A DNA stretch of 64,000 nt. Origin: Paraspadella gotoi (lineage: Eukaryota; Chaetognatha). Of the stretch, positions 10,866-22,473 are shown piece by piece. The DNA lies in the NCBI GenBank assembly GCA_051294375.1, contig CM119268.1, forward strand, positions 10,485,607 through 10,549,606, read 5' to 3'. A model generated the notes under the pieces. The model had not been told where the DNA came from, did no database searches, and saw nothing but the letters and a program-made list of their open reading frames with translations. The translations under genes and the position numbers were made by a program. Position 1 is the stretch's first letter. Every line of letters starts with the position of its first letter.

Positions 10866-13669
10866 TGAAACATGGGAGTCATCGTTACGCTAAAAAAGTA
10901 GAAGATGTTGTCGCAGAGCACATCAAGTACAGCAGGTAAAACATATTAAATTACTAAGAAAAGAATGTTACAACTTATTAAACAAAAATAGCGAGTATAT
11001 ATTATGCAAAAAATATAGATTTTGATCTGTATTACGCATTTCGATTACACCTCATGACTCATTGACTGATGTCTCAATTAAAATTATTTTCTTCCTTCAA
11101 GACAATTGCTTCCTATAAGTAAAACTAAAACGTAATCTCAAATTGACGTTCTTCCGGAATTTTCACATGAGTGTGAAAAAAAATTTTTTTCTCTCTCTAA
11201 CATCCGGTTGAGTTTTTTTTTTTAACTGTATCTCTTAACTCAATTAAAACAATTATTTACGTCGCAAAAATTACTGGAGTGAAATCTGTCAATGTTCAAC
11301 TTTTGTCACTGATCAATTCACGGGAGGTCAGATCAATTTGTCTTCTCGGGACGACAAATTGAAAAAAAAAGAATTTGAGTGCACTGTGTTCTGTATTTTA
11401 CGTAATATTCAACCTTGTTTGACGATTGACCAGTTGAGCTTTCAACCTTCATATCAACGGAGTGTTGGCTATTTCTCTGAATTAAATAACGTTGTTTCTG
11501 TTCGTTCAAATGGTAATCATCATCTCTATGTTTTCTATTATTATTAACACCTTTAAGTTTACGATTTTTTTCCTTTTAATCAAAATTTGAAAGAACCCTT
11601 TGGCTCAAATTAAAAAGAGGTTGAATTCAAGTCATTTTGATTCTAATTTTATTATCAAAATGATATTAAAAATACAAATTTCTCCGAAGGCAACAATCCG
11701 GAGATTCCGAGTGGAAAATCGTGGAAGATGACGGAGAAATGAAAGTCTTTATCCGAGAGACGGAGATGGACGGAATCACGTGTGATCCAATCAAAGCCAC
11801 GATGGGTAACTTTCCTTCCTGATTGGCTCAAAGCATTAAATATAACATTTGTATGTAAAAAAAAAGGGTTGCCACAACAAACCATCGAGTAAAATGTTAT
11901 CTTAGAAATCGCTATATAAAAATTTTTTGTATTAATGGTTGAAAATTTTAAATTTAATGTTACAGGGAGGCTGAATCAAGGGTAAAAATGGTCTGTGGAC
12001 ACAAAACTATCCACTTTACGATAATAATAACAATAACAATTTCTTTACAAACAGTAACAATAATAATTTCTTTACAAACAATTTCCTTACGATAACAATA
12101 ATAGTTATAATATAATAGCTAATCAATTTAAAATAGCCCTTTTTCTAATGATTTTTTCCCAACTTGTTCCATCTTCCCATCCAGAGGTGGAGGGGATTTC
12201 GGCCTTCGAGATTTGCGAAGCATTTTTCATCCCCGAAGCGCGAATGTTGTGGGAGACGACGCTCGACTCGTCCACGGTCATCGAGTCTTTAGACAAAGGT
12301 GAGGAATTGTGGGAGAGTAGGTTCATGTCGCTGCGATGTGTGGAGGATTCATATGAATTTTAAACAATATGATTTTTTTTTCATTGCCTGTAGTTTGTTT
12401 TTTTAAAAATTGGTTAAAATTTTACTGAAAATAGAAATAAATTTAAAAAAAAAAAGTTTAAATTTCTTCTTCAATTTCAGACACGCTCCTTTTCCATCAA
12501 AAGCACCGAAAAGTGTGGCCAGCTGCGCAACGTGACACCGTCGCCCTTACCCACATACGACCCATTCCCCTTGTCTCAGGCCCGACCTCGTCAGCCAATG
12601 GTGAGGCCGAACCTGAGGAGGATGAAGAGGAAGAGGTGAGTCTTTTCTGGTCATCGGCCCGAACCCCTGATAAGTTTTACGCGTGATTCTTTTGAAAGAT
12701 TAGAATGACAAAAAGCTTTCTTAATGAAAGTTTCAAAAATCTGTGAAGAATTTTTGGAGAAAGAGTAAGTTTTCTTTGAGAAGAGAAAAGTCGTCAAGTC
12801 ATATCGCATAACTACGTACTAATTTTACTACTTTGTCACCAATAATAAAACCATGTTAGGTTAAAGGGCGGGAAGTGCTTTTAGTTTTTCCGTTTGTCAT
12901 TTTCTCTTTCTTTTGAGAGAAAAAGAAGAAATTTTTTAAGTATTAATGTCAAGAAGCCAAAAAGTGATTTTGAATTCTGTAATGATATTGTACACAACTT
13001 TTTGGTCACAGATTTTCATTTTATTTTTTTAGGACGTGAACCTGGATTGGATCACAGTGAACTTTTCCGTGTTCGACATGGAAGAGGAGATTCCGGTGGG
13101 AAAATGCGTCAGAGCAAAGATTAACGGATCTATGTTGTGCCGGACAAAAATCAGGTTTGCGAGTATTTATTATTAATAAAAAGTAGCTTTCAATAATCTT
13201 TTTTAGCAATGTTTTCTCTTCCCAACAAGGTCGCCCAACAACAACTCCGAAGGCGGCGCTGCCACGCCATTGTCACGTGACCAAGTTTTTACGCGGGTCA
13301 TTTATCAATCCTACGTCGACGCCGGGGGCTGGGTCCCGGCGGCTGGGGTCAGGGCGCTAGCGAAAAGAGAATATCCAAGGTCAGAGATTTAAAGTTTTAA
13401 ACGACAATATCGATTTATTTGCATAATTTATAACTTTATATGTTATGAAAATCTTTTTTACTGTTGGGGAGTTTTTAAAAAATTCCTTCCGTAATACAAC
13501 TCCCACGCCTTCCTCACTTAAACTTACTCCCTCTTCATTTTCATTTTCATTTCCTCCTTTCAATTTCAGATTTGTTCGCAAATTCAGCGAATTCGTTCGC
13601 GAACAGAACAAAGACAAACCGATTCGCCTCTCGCCAGAGTCAACGCCCAAATCGAATCCCGACTCTTGA
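10866..13669 (+). CDS. CERT1: ceramide transfer protein homologue, START-domain half (5' partial)
   Basis: CERT carries ceramide from ER to Golgi. Recognised exons: 10866-10935, 11690-11805, 12185-12298, 12481-12635, 13033-13154, 13230-13379, 13570-13669, coding for about 275 residues with consistent phases. Matches to the CERT START domain in order: SHRYAKKVEDVVAEHIKYS, WKIVEDDGEMKVFIRE, CDPIKAT, WETTLDSSTVIESL, HRKVWPAAQRD, ITVNFSVFD, CVRAKINGSMLC, YVDAGGWVPAAGVRALAKREYPRF. The Glu, Gln, Asn and Tyr that contact ceramide in human CERT have counterparts in the WETT segment, AAQRD, VNFSV and RVIYQ. The C-terminus runs about 15 residues past the domain (KDKPIRLSPESTPKSNPDS). An acidic loop (EPEEDEEEE) lies where the vertebrate protein has a short linker. 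The PH domain, coiled coil and FFAT motif were not found upstream, so either the model is incomplete or this is a START-only relative. Confidence 0.9.
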
Positions 13670-13729
13670 TCGACTGAGATTGAAGAGGATCGTCGGCCAA
13701 ATTGCAAAGCTGATTACAATACTCAGTGG

Positions 13730-13735
13730 AATAAA
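13730..13735 (+). terminator. polyadenylation signal of the CERT-like gene
   Basis: AATAAA about 60 nt after the TGA at 13667-13669. Confidence 0.6.
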
Positions 13736-13769
13736 TTAATTAATTATTACCTTATGTATATCTTAGCCC

Positions 13770-13772
<3 letters not shown>

Positions 13773-13861
<89 letters not shown>
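13773..13861. repeat. (GA)n microsatellite
   Basis: About 44 GA units, starting some 40 nt after the CERT polyadenylation signal. Confidence 0.95.
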
Positions 13862-13862
<1 letters not shown>

Positions 13863-14936
13863 AACAGATTGTATTTGCTTCATTCGTCATTCCTTACGAA
13901 ACGTGATTACGCCTTGGACTCATTCCAAAACCCACGTTATTATCCAAATTTCCTGGTGCGCTCGATATTATCGAAATTCTTTGCAAAGTGGTTGTCTCAC
14001 TTTTTTATACATTGACTTGTAGTTTTAAAAAAACGATTCACTAGTTTTAATCATTGATAATTCCTTCACCTCGATTATTTTTTTTTGGTAACAATTATTC
14101 CGATTATTTAAAATCGTCATTTACTCTTTGTTTGTTTCTGAAAAAAAAAATTATGATGAAAAAGATTATATTCGTAACAAAATTGTTTTTACTCTGATGA
14201 GACGAGTAGTCCGTATCATTAGTTATGATTATTAATTTTTAAGTGAAAGGCGGTAAACGAAAGTTTGTAGTTAAGGTTCAACGAATCAAGCTCCACCCCT
14301 AAGCTTAACAGATTAACTAATTTGGAATTTCTTCGTTCATTTAACAAACTAATAAAAAGATAAAAACAAAAAGGAATTGTAAAATAATAAAACAGTTTAT
14401 TATCAATGCCATTTTTTTTTATTGTAAGTATCGCAAGTACGCTTACGGTCGACCTCTATCGTCTAAAAACTTACATCCAATTGTTCTTTTGTTTTTGATA
14501 CGAATTTTTTGGAGCTCTCGATTTTATTTTAACCTAAACTGGAGGAGTTAGGTTTCATGCTGTTTTTTTTTTTTTTTTTTTTTTTTTTTAATCATGGTGG
14601 AGATAAAAAGCGATAAATACAATTTAGGTTTTGGTCTGGTTTCTAGGAAATCATACGATGTTGTTAGCGACGCCTCTGGGACTTGAGGGCGTTGACCCAT
14701 GCCCGGGACGGGGATTTTCTAGAGCTTTTGACGCCAGGTTGGAAATTAGAGGTCAGTAAAGATGACCAGTTTTCAAATTATTTCTTACTCTTACGTATTC
14801 ATTTGAGGTTAGGTTGCTAAATTGACTCTTTCAAAAAAGGGTTTTTTTTCTTCGTTGTGCTGCAAATCTAAGCAATATCCAAATTATTTCCTTCGTCTCG
14901 TTTCAATTCACATGAAAAAAAACCAATTAGTTTTCG

Positions 14937-14951
14937 CTCTCTCTTCTCTCT

Positions 14952-14988
<37 letters not shown>

Positions 14989-14999
14989 CTCTCTTCTCT

Positions 15000-15032
<33 letters not shown>
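14937..15032. repeat. (CT)n microsatellite, imperfect
   Basis: CT dinucleotides with occasional TTC interruptions. Confidence 0.9.
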
Positions 15033-15725
15033 GATTGGGCCGAGAAAAGATGAATGTGGACGAAAGCACTTCGCCCGTGATCGCGCCTCCCACGAAGTTT
15101 CGAGAAAACTTGTTGGTCAGCAACGAATTTTAAAAATTCCAAATGTTTCCTTAGCCAAATTTAGCAGTTTAGCTATATAAGATAATGACAGCTTGTTGAT
15201 CTTAAGCTGACAGTTTCTCATCATATGGGTAAAGATAGGCAATCTGTAGAGTTGAGTTCTCGGCAGTGCCTTCCTTGCTATTTCCCTATTTATTACCTCG
15301 ATATATAGTCCATTTCCTCCATTCAGAGTACAATTAAACATTAGGCCCATTTATTGTCACCTAATCGTGTCAAAAAAAAAAAAAAAAAAATTCCCATGTG
15401 TTGATTTTGATTCTTTTTCGCGCCGAAAGTTAATGAAGAAACGGGACACGTAATATTTTTTTCCCCTGAGGGACCGCACCCTTGGCAACACCCAGCGCTG
15501 GAACCGATTTTTATGGAAACGGCCGAAAAAAAAAAATAGAATGTTTGGAGTAATTAGTCGTTTCGTGCAACAAGCTGGAGGAAAATTAGTAGGGTGGTTC
15601 GTACAGTTATTCGTAATAATAACAAGCTTTGCGAAAAAAATATTTAGGTATTTATGTTTTTAATTTATTAGGATGTAAATTTCGCCAAATACTAATCTTT
15701 GATCATTTAAACTAATCTTATTTCA

Positions 15726-15995
15726 TCATTTGTTGACGCCCTTTTTTAAAAATAAGTTTCCATCTTTGAGGATGACCCTATCGACCGGATCGGAACGGGG
15801 TTCGTCGAACCCGCTCTGTTTTCGTCGTCTCTTTGGAGTCATCTCATTCATGACTTCATGTTTTTTTTCGTTCATTTCATTCCTTCTCATATCCGGATCG
15901 TCACGTTTAACATCAAAACATCGCTCCTTCTCTCTCTCTCTGAGATTTCTTTCGATAAAATGACGCTTCCGCCCTCGCCTGAAATCAAAACCCAT
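15726..15995 (-). CDS. small charged open frame, doubtful
   Basis: Eighty-nine codons on the minus strand, highly charged (many RE/ER/KR pairs), with a plausible C-terminus ILKDGNLFLKKGVNK before TGA. Base composition is less AT-biased than its surroundings. An acceptor-like TTTGATTTCAG lies right after the ATG, so this could be a terminal exon rather than a single-exon gene. No family is recognised. Its upstream side faces the ZP-domain gene about 80 nt away, so a shared bidirectional promoter is possible. Confidence 0.3.
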   Translation of the reverse strand: MGFDFRRGRKRHFIERNLREREKERCFDVKRDDPDMRRNEMNEKKHEVMNEMTPKRRRKQSGFDEPRSDPVDRVILKDGNLFLKKGVNK

Positions 15996-16075
15996 TCCGA
16001 CCTTGGACGGTGCGTCGTCTAGAATTCGATCCGGATTTTAACTCGAATAATTCTCTTTAAATCTTGACCTCATTC

Positions 16076-19000
16076 ATGGTTCGCTCGCGCATCGTTATCG
16101 TTGTTGTTGTCTTCGTCGTCGTTGTTATTCCTCGCGGCGCAGGTGAGATTCTTTAAATATTTAATTTTAACGTTTAATTTTAATGTTCAACAAAAATCCC
16201 TCCATTATTAACAAACACACTCTACTTAAATCCATGACCTCAGGCGCCGCGGAAACCTGCTCTGATCGCGGCGTCGATGTCGTCGTTGCGGCGCCGGCTC
16301 GTCCCAACCCCGCCGACTCGGCGGCGACGACGGCTGCGTCGGCGGCGTTAAATTTTGCGGCGTCAATTTTTCGCCGCCTCTCCATCGGCGGCGCTAACGG
16401 AAGACGCGGCGCTATTGTCGGACGCGACGGCGTTAAAATTCTTGGTCTTGACGAATCCCAGACGTTGACCAACGAGGCGGTGATAGCAGCGGCGGGGACG
16501 GCGGCGGATGCGATCAAAATCGGCGGTCAAGCGGCGGATTTGAGTCTGGACGGCGTTTTGGAAGCCGTTCGCGATGTTCTTAATAGCGAAGGACGCGTCT
16601 CTTCCTCCTCCGTCTCAACGTTCGTCATCGTCTTTCTCGTCTCTGAAAACGCTGTCGACGCCTCATCCGCCGCCGCCGCCGCCCTTCGCTCCGCCGGCGT
16701 CTTCGTTTTCCCCGTGGCGGTGGAATCGCCTAGCGTGACGATCGATTCGCTGGTTACACTAAGCGGTCAGGCGTCTCGCGTCTTTAAAATTGCGTCGTCG
16801 TCCGGTCTCTCGCGTTCGCTCGTATTTCTGACTGACAAGGTCGAGCAATACGGACTCGGCGTCGGCCTGGAATGCCAATGGCCCGTCAGCGGCGTTCCAA
16901 CTCTGACTCTGACCCTTACGGCGTCGCTCGTTCGATGCGAAAGTCCGAACCTCGTTCTAGACTATTGTTCTGACCAAGCTTTGCTTCCCGACTCTAATTC
17001 GAGCGGCGCCTTCGTCTCCCCGGAATTGGAACTGAGCGAATGTGGATTGATCCAAGATCAGACGAGCGAGTTCAGCGTCTACGTCATTCCCGCGGCGCTT
17101 ACGATCACCGGGGCAGTCGACGATCAGGTTGAAGGGTCGGCCTTTGCCGAAGAGACCGTCCGGCTCAATTTCCGTTGTCTCGTCGCCGACAGAACTTCGT
17201 CGGATTCTTCCAACGACTCATCGCCGATCGATCTCGACCAGAATCCTCCCGTCGTCACAGCCTATGATTCCATCGACTTTCAAACAACGATGGCCACGCC
17301 CATTCAAGCTTTCCCCCAGCAGCGCATCTACTTGGAAGTCTCGCTCAACGCCTTCGCGAATCTCGACATCTTCATTCTCGACTGCTATTCGACGACGGAC
17401 AAGACGGGCGCTTCGATCCTTTCCACATTGATCGAAAATGGATGCAAAAACACCAACGTAGAGCTTTACAGTGCTACGTCAACGAACAAGAAGTTGTTCT
17501 CGCTACAGCCCTTTGTGTCGGCGACGGATGGGCCTAACACCGCCTTCCTTTATCTTAAAGTCGTCGTCTGCAATCCCTTCGACAGCTTTTCCCGCTGCAA
17601 CGCCGGCTGCCAGCCCTCGACGGCCGGTTCGAGGAAGAAAAGGGCCGCGAATTTTTTAACTTCGACGACCGTGGCCTTAGGCCCCTTTCAGCGAATATCA
17701 GCCCCGCAGTTGGAATGCGAATCATTGCTGCGACCAACCAACGGTTTCGTCGATTGTCCGGACGGCCAGAGAGAGGGTGCCGTCTGTTCTTGGAGGTGCA
17801 CTCAAGGCTATTCCATTAATGGAACCCAGTTTTCAACTTGTCTGAAATCCGGCGACAAATTCTCTTGGTCTCCCAATTCTTTCACCGAATGCGTGGATAT
17901 TGACGAGTGTGATGCTGGAACCGCGCAATGTACGAGACCAAATAGTGTTTGTAAAAATACTATCGGATGGTATGAATGCCCTTGCAGGCCGGGGACTCGT
18001 GAAAATAACAGTAGCGAATGCGTCGATTATTCAAAGTGGAACATGTCGATAAGGATGACAAATTTGGAATTCTCTCCCGCGCTAAATGACAACACTTCCA
18101 CCACGTACCTCGCTTTAAAAGAAAAAGTGGAAAAGGAAACTCCCATCAGTATTAACGGGATAAAGACGATAACCAGCGTTAAAAAATTTAGCCGGGGAAG
18201 CGTCATAGCCGACCTCGACGTCCTCGTCAACAAAGGAGTTATCGCGGAGAACAACGAGGGAGCTCAGACGTTGCAAAAGAAATACGAGGAAGCCTTCGCC
18301 GCCGCGAACGGGACTGCATTGGGAATCGGTCTCGCTCCCGGAAATATCGCTGTACTCGATTCGAACGAGTGCCTCAACGCCGCCGACAACGATTGTCACG
18401 CCAATGCCGAGTGCGTTAACACCGTCGGATCTTTTACATGCCGATGCCGGCCGGAGTACAAGGACGCGAGCACAAACGCCTCGTTGCCTGGACGGACCTG
18501 CATCGCGAGCGAGTCTCGATCGAACGACACCGTCTCGTCCACCGTCGCTCCGGACAGCGAGACCAATTCCGAGTTCGTCGCCGTTCTCGTTGTTCTTTCG
18601 ATCCTCGTCCTTTTGACTCTGGGTCTCTGCATCGTTTTTTGCGTCTACGCGGCGAAAAAACGGAGGAAGCGGAATATGATGTATCAAACGGCGGAGACGC
18701 AGACGGGGCCGCCGAGTCGCGCGTCCTCGACGGACGAGCTGCCCATCATCAATTCACCCAAGTTGTTCGATGATTCGAAGAAGCCTTCCGCCTGGCAGAA
18801 GCGAAAGGCCGGATGGAAACTCAGACTATTTACCCTTTGTCGTTCGTTGTCTCGCGACGACGAGAAGGGTCCGCCCTCTTCGGAGATTACGACGCAGACG
18901 GCTGCCGAAGATGGAGACGACAACGCCTTCGTCGGAGCCGAGTCGCCTCAGCTTTCGTCCAAGGGCGGCGACGACGACGCCGGAGCGCCAAAGCGATCGA

Positions 19001-19953
19001 GACCACCGAGCGTCGCCCCTTTCGGCGGCAATAGGATTTACCCATCCACCTCGGAATGCGATTGTCCCGATTGTAGGCGGCGGAAAGAAGGGAGAAGGGA
19101 TTCCGAATCGACGGTTCGGCCGATCCCAAGACTCCCGCCCGCCGACCATTGCGCTCAATGCGATCAACTCAGACACAAGCGGATATGCGAGTGTCCTATC
19201 TGCCAGGCGGCGCGAGGCAGGCGACGAGTGGCAGGCGATGGGTTTTCGATTTTGAGGCACGAGGAAGAAGATTGTAGATGTCGCGTTTGTCGGCGGAAGA
19301 AACGCTTGGCTTTGGAGAAACGAAAGGCAGCTTCGGACACCGAGGTTGAGGCGACGGATATTACCTATCCCAGCGACGCCGCCGCCGCCGATCCCGCCGT
19401 CAAAAAACGCGTCGGAAAACGATCGGCCAAATTTCGTCGAAAGGTTTTTCCGCCACGACGAGTTAAGCCGTCGACGTCCTCGTATGAATCCGACGCCAAT
19501 TCCCGAATTCCCGAGTTGCGGACCGAAATCGCGAGCGAAGACGCCGCCACCGGCGAGTGGTTCGGCCGGAGACTGAAGACCGAAGCGCCCTCTACTAGCG
19601 GAGCGACGAACTTTCTCGGCGCCGACGAAGAAGCAAAACGGAATCTCAAAGTCTCGCTTCTTCCGGTGGAATCATTTTCGGCTCCGGAGACGATAGGGGC
19701 GCGGGAGAGAAAGAGGGAGACGAGAGGGGAAGAGGATGAAGCGAGGGAAGAAAGAGATTCGCGGAAGAAAGAAGGAAAAGGTTCCGATTCGAAAGACCCG
19801 GAACGTCGGGTTGTTTTTAGCAACGACGAACCCGAGACGCGGGAGAGCCTCGCCGGTCCAACCGGCGATTCGGACCGGATCGGAGAAACGGAGCTGCTGC
19901 TCGATGAATCTTCTTTCTCTTCTCTTCGACGAAGATCCGAGTCAGAATGTTGA
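16076..19953 (+). CDS. vWA-ZP-sushi-EGF-SEA-EGF type I membrane protein (1258 aa)
   Basis: Exon 1, 16076-16142, codes for a signal peptide (MVRSRIVIVVVVFVVVVIPRGA). It joins in phase 1 to 16244-19953, so the apparent in-frame ATG at 16183 is intronic. Approximate order: vWA fold 28-215 without a DxSxS metal motif; ZP module 225-485 with paired cysteines; furin site RKKR at 486-489, the usual place for ZP-protein cleavage; sushi/CCP 513-572; calcium-binding-type EGF from DIDEC 574-612; SEA 615-725 with the autocleavage-type sequence FSRGSVIADLDVLV; EGF from DSNEC 728-775; transmembrane segment 800-825 followed by KKRRKR. The ~430-residue cytosolic tail has three C-x-C-x2-C motifs each followed by basic residues, then a Glu/Arg-rich end. 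ZP modules polymerise and SEA modules often self-cleave, so an adhesive or matrix-forming receptor is likely; that role is inferred. The order is one I do not know from named vertebrate proteins. Confidence 0.88.
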
Positions 19954-20153
19954 GACCCGTTGATTTATTTGGGTGCAAGAAGCCACAGCTCGAGCAATTT
20001 TGTTGTCTCTAATTTAATCCCTTTCATTTATTTGCGTAACCTTGACTGCTCAATGAACAGTCCCTATTACTGTCGTGTAAATGGAGATTTGCTTTTTCTC
20101 CCATAACGTTTCCAATTGTTTACTATTGCAATGATCTTAATTTTTGCTTTCGC

Positions 20154-20159
20154 AATAAA
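20154..20159 (+). terminator. polyadenylation signal of the ZP-domain gene
   Basis: AATAAA 200 nt downstream of the TGA ending at 19953. Confidence 0.5.
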
Positions 20160-20264
20160 GAAACTAATTTATAAATTATCGGTCAGCCTCGAAGTTTTGG
20201 GACGAAAGGGTAGTAAAAGAAAAATGTCAAAGAGAACATTAGCTTCTAATACTATTAATTATTA

Positions 20265-20265
<1 letters not shown>

Positions 20266-20339
<74 letters not shown>

Positions 20340-20341
20340 TC
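20266..20341. repeat. (TTTC)19 microsatellite
   Basis: Nearly perfect tetranucleotide array between the two convergent genes. Confidence 0.95.
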
Positions 20342-20617
20342 ATTCATTAGATTCCGTGAAAACAAGTTCATACGAAAGATTATTTAATATGTGATTCCTG
20401 GGATAATTTATTGAAATCACGAAGAAACAATCAAAAAAGAAAAGCGAATTAAAAAAAAAAAATATTGACACCCGGAATTTCCCTTTCGCCTTTTCGCGCC
20501 ATCTATGTGTAGACTCGTTAACTTTCAGTAGCAGACGCTCATTCGTCAACTGTGCCTCTTTTTCACAATCTTCTCTCTCTATCCAATGGATTCATTCAGT
20601 AAATCCGACTTCCCTCA

Positions 20618-22473
20618 TCACTTTCGCCCCGGCCCTTGACTCAAGGGTCCCCCAAAACCACCGCCCCCTAAACCAATCCCGCCTCCCAAGGGGCCAAGAC
20701 CGTTTCCGAGCCCGGTGCCGAGTCCGGTGCCGAGTCCGGTGCCGAGCCCGGTGCCGAGCCCGTTGCCGAGTCCGGTGCCAAGACCCGAGTCGAGCCCTAA
20801 CAGCGGAAGCAAGCCAAAGGGCATGGTGGTCGGGTGAGCCGGAGGATGCACGGTCGAGGGGCCCGTCAACTGACCCAGAGAAGCTTGTAGACAGACCGAC
20901 TGCATTAGGAGGTTGGCGAAGTCGAAGCTTTGAGGTCCTGTTGAACAGAGAGAGAGAGAGAGAGAAAAAGAAATACGTATTATTATCGGAAAACAGAGCG
21001 GAAAGGAAAGGAGACAGAATCACAGATTGGTACTTACCACCCGGCCCCGCGGCGCCCTGCGGTGCGCTGGCTCCACCGTTAACTCCCGTCATGGCGCCGT
21101 TTTGCGGCTCCAAGGTCGGCCCGGCGCTGGCTGCTCCGTTGACCGCGCCACCCGGGCGTCGATTTGAAGACATTTGACTCAGGAGGAAAATGGGTAGAAG
21201 GTCGTTCATTCCGAACATTGAGTTTTGTTGTGGGCGTGGCCTTTCTACCTCGAGCCTGATCGGCGAATAAGGTTAGGGATTGAAGAGAGAGGAGATTAAA
21301 ATAAAGATTTTAAAAATATTTATAATAATATTTGTAAGACATATAGTATGTAGATAATTTCTCATATTTTTTTAGGCTTTTCAATCTTTTTCTATGATTT
21401 TCTGTCAAAGTTTTTTTTAAATAACTTATCCACCAACTTTTTCATCACCCGCGTTTATTCACAGTTTTTTTCTTTCTTTTCACTGATTTGTGTCATATTT
21501 TAACTAAAACCGTTTGACTCACGCCTCTTTTCCCCCTTCGATAAGGATTCCGCAGTAAGGCTTTTCTGGGCGGAGGACGGAAGAGGTTGCTGTTAACGGA
21601 TGCAGGGTCGGTGAGGGGACCAGGGACTGTGGAGACACCCTGCTGGTTGCAGATCAGTTGCATCATGAGCGGCATGATCGAGCCTGTCCGGAGAGAGTGA
21701 AATTAAATGAGAAAAGTCCAAGGCCTCGATGCGATTTTGTTTTTTTTTAATCTATTGTCGTACGACAGTATTGCTTTTCATCATTGCAAATCCCACTATT
21801 CTTGTTTACTTACTTTGTGGGTTGCTAGGTGGAGCTGCTTGCTCCTCTAAACAACTGACGTTTTTTGCCTTGCTCCTGAGAAAAAATTGGATGATTAATT
21901 TGTGAATTAATTCTTTTACATACATTCAATTCATGTGAAGAAGCTATTTTTTAATATTTTTAATAAAATTAATAAAAAAATATAATGGCTGTCAAATCTC
22001 TTTACACCTATTGTTGGTAGATGAGGAGCCAAATCCGGAAATATCGACTCGAAAATGGGCATGTCCAACAAAGATCGATTTTTGGGGGGTGTGTCTTTGC
22101 TGTCGCCGTCGGCGTCGAGCTCGAGGGTGGCGTAAAATTCCATCATGCCATTTACTTCTTTCTGTAAAGAGCATTGAGAGAGTAAGTAAACAAATTATAA
22201 TTGTAAAATTTAATTAAAACGACTCCTCACCGAAAAATCCATAAACTTCTGCAAGTAAGAATCGAGATTTTTGAAAATTTTGGAATCGATTGTCTTCGAA
22301 TTCGTAGTATTTCTGGCTTCAGCGATCGTCATGGCGAGGACCTAAATTCAAACAATCTTAAGCTCTCGATAAATTCGTTAAAATGTCTTCCTTTTTGATT
22401 GGTTACAATTTTACGCAGATTTGTGTTATACCGCCAAAACGAAAGCTGCCAGCCCTGGAAAGGCGCTGCCCAT
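20618..22473 (-). CDS. secreted Gly/Leu-rich protein with GLGTGLG repeats (7 exons, 343 aa)
   Basis: Exons in transcript order: 22473-22432, 22341-22231, 22161-22006, 21844-21814, 21683-21523, 21248-21038, 20937-20618; total 1032 nt, phases consistent. The exon 3/4 junction could shift by two bases without changing length. The N-terminus (MGSAFPGLAAFVLAVLAMTIAEA) is a signal peptide ending near an AEA cleavage site, followed by an N-glycosylation site (NTT). A dibasic stretch RRGKR around residue 150 could be a processing site. The C-terminal third contains six or seven GLGTGLG/GLGNGLG units and ends GPGRK. Only two cysteines occur, and there is no membrane anchor. No homologue is recognised. 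Repetitive Gly-Leu sequence and secretion suggest a structural or matrix protein, by analogy only. The acceptor of the last exon uses a (CT)n microsatellite as its pyrimidine tract. Confidence 0.75.

Larger units (their letters stand above)
13670..16075. other. intergenic region with microsatellites
   Basis: Holds the CERT 3' UTR, a long GA tract, a poly-T tract near 14560-14589, a CT tract and the presumed promoter of the ZP-domain gene. Apart from the doubtful small frame at 15726-15995 I see no gene. Confidence 0.6.
19954..20617. other. convergent 3' region with a TTTC microsatellite
   Basis: Holds the 3' UTRs of the ZP-domain gene (+) and the Gly-rich secreted gene (-), with a minus-strand AATAAA at 20407-20412 that would serve the latter. 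No other gene is seen. Confidence 0.55.

Noticed and set aside
16183-16243. Translation start of the ZP-domain protein at the in-frame ATG 16183
   Set aside because: A signal-peptide exon at 16076-16142 splices in phase to the acceptor CTCAG at 16239-16243, so the stretch is intron.
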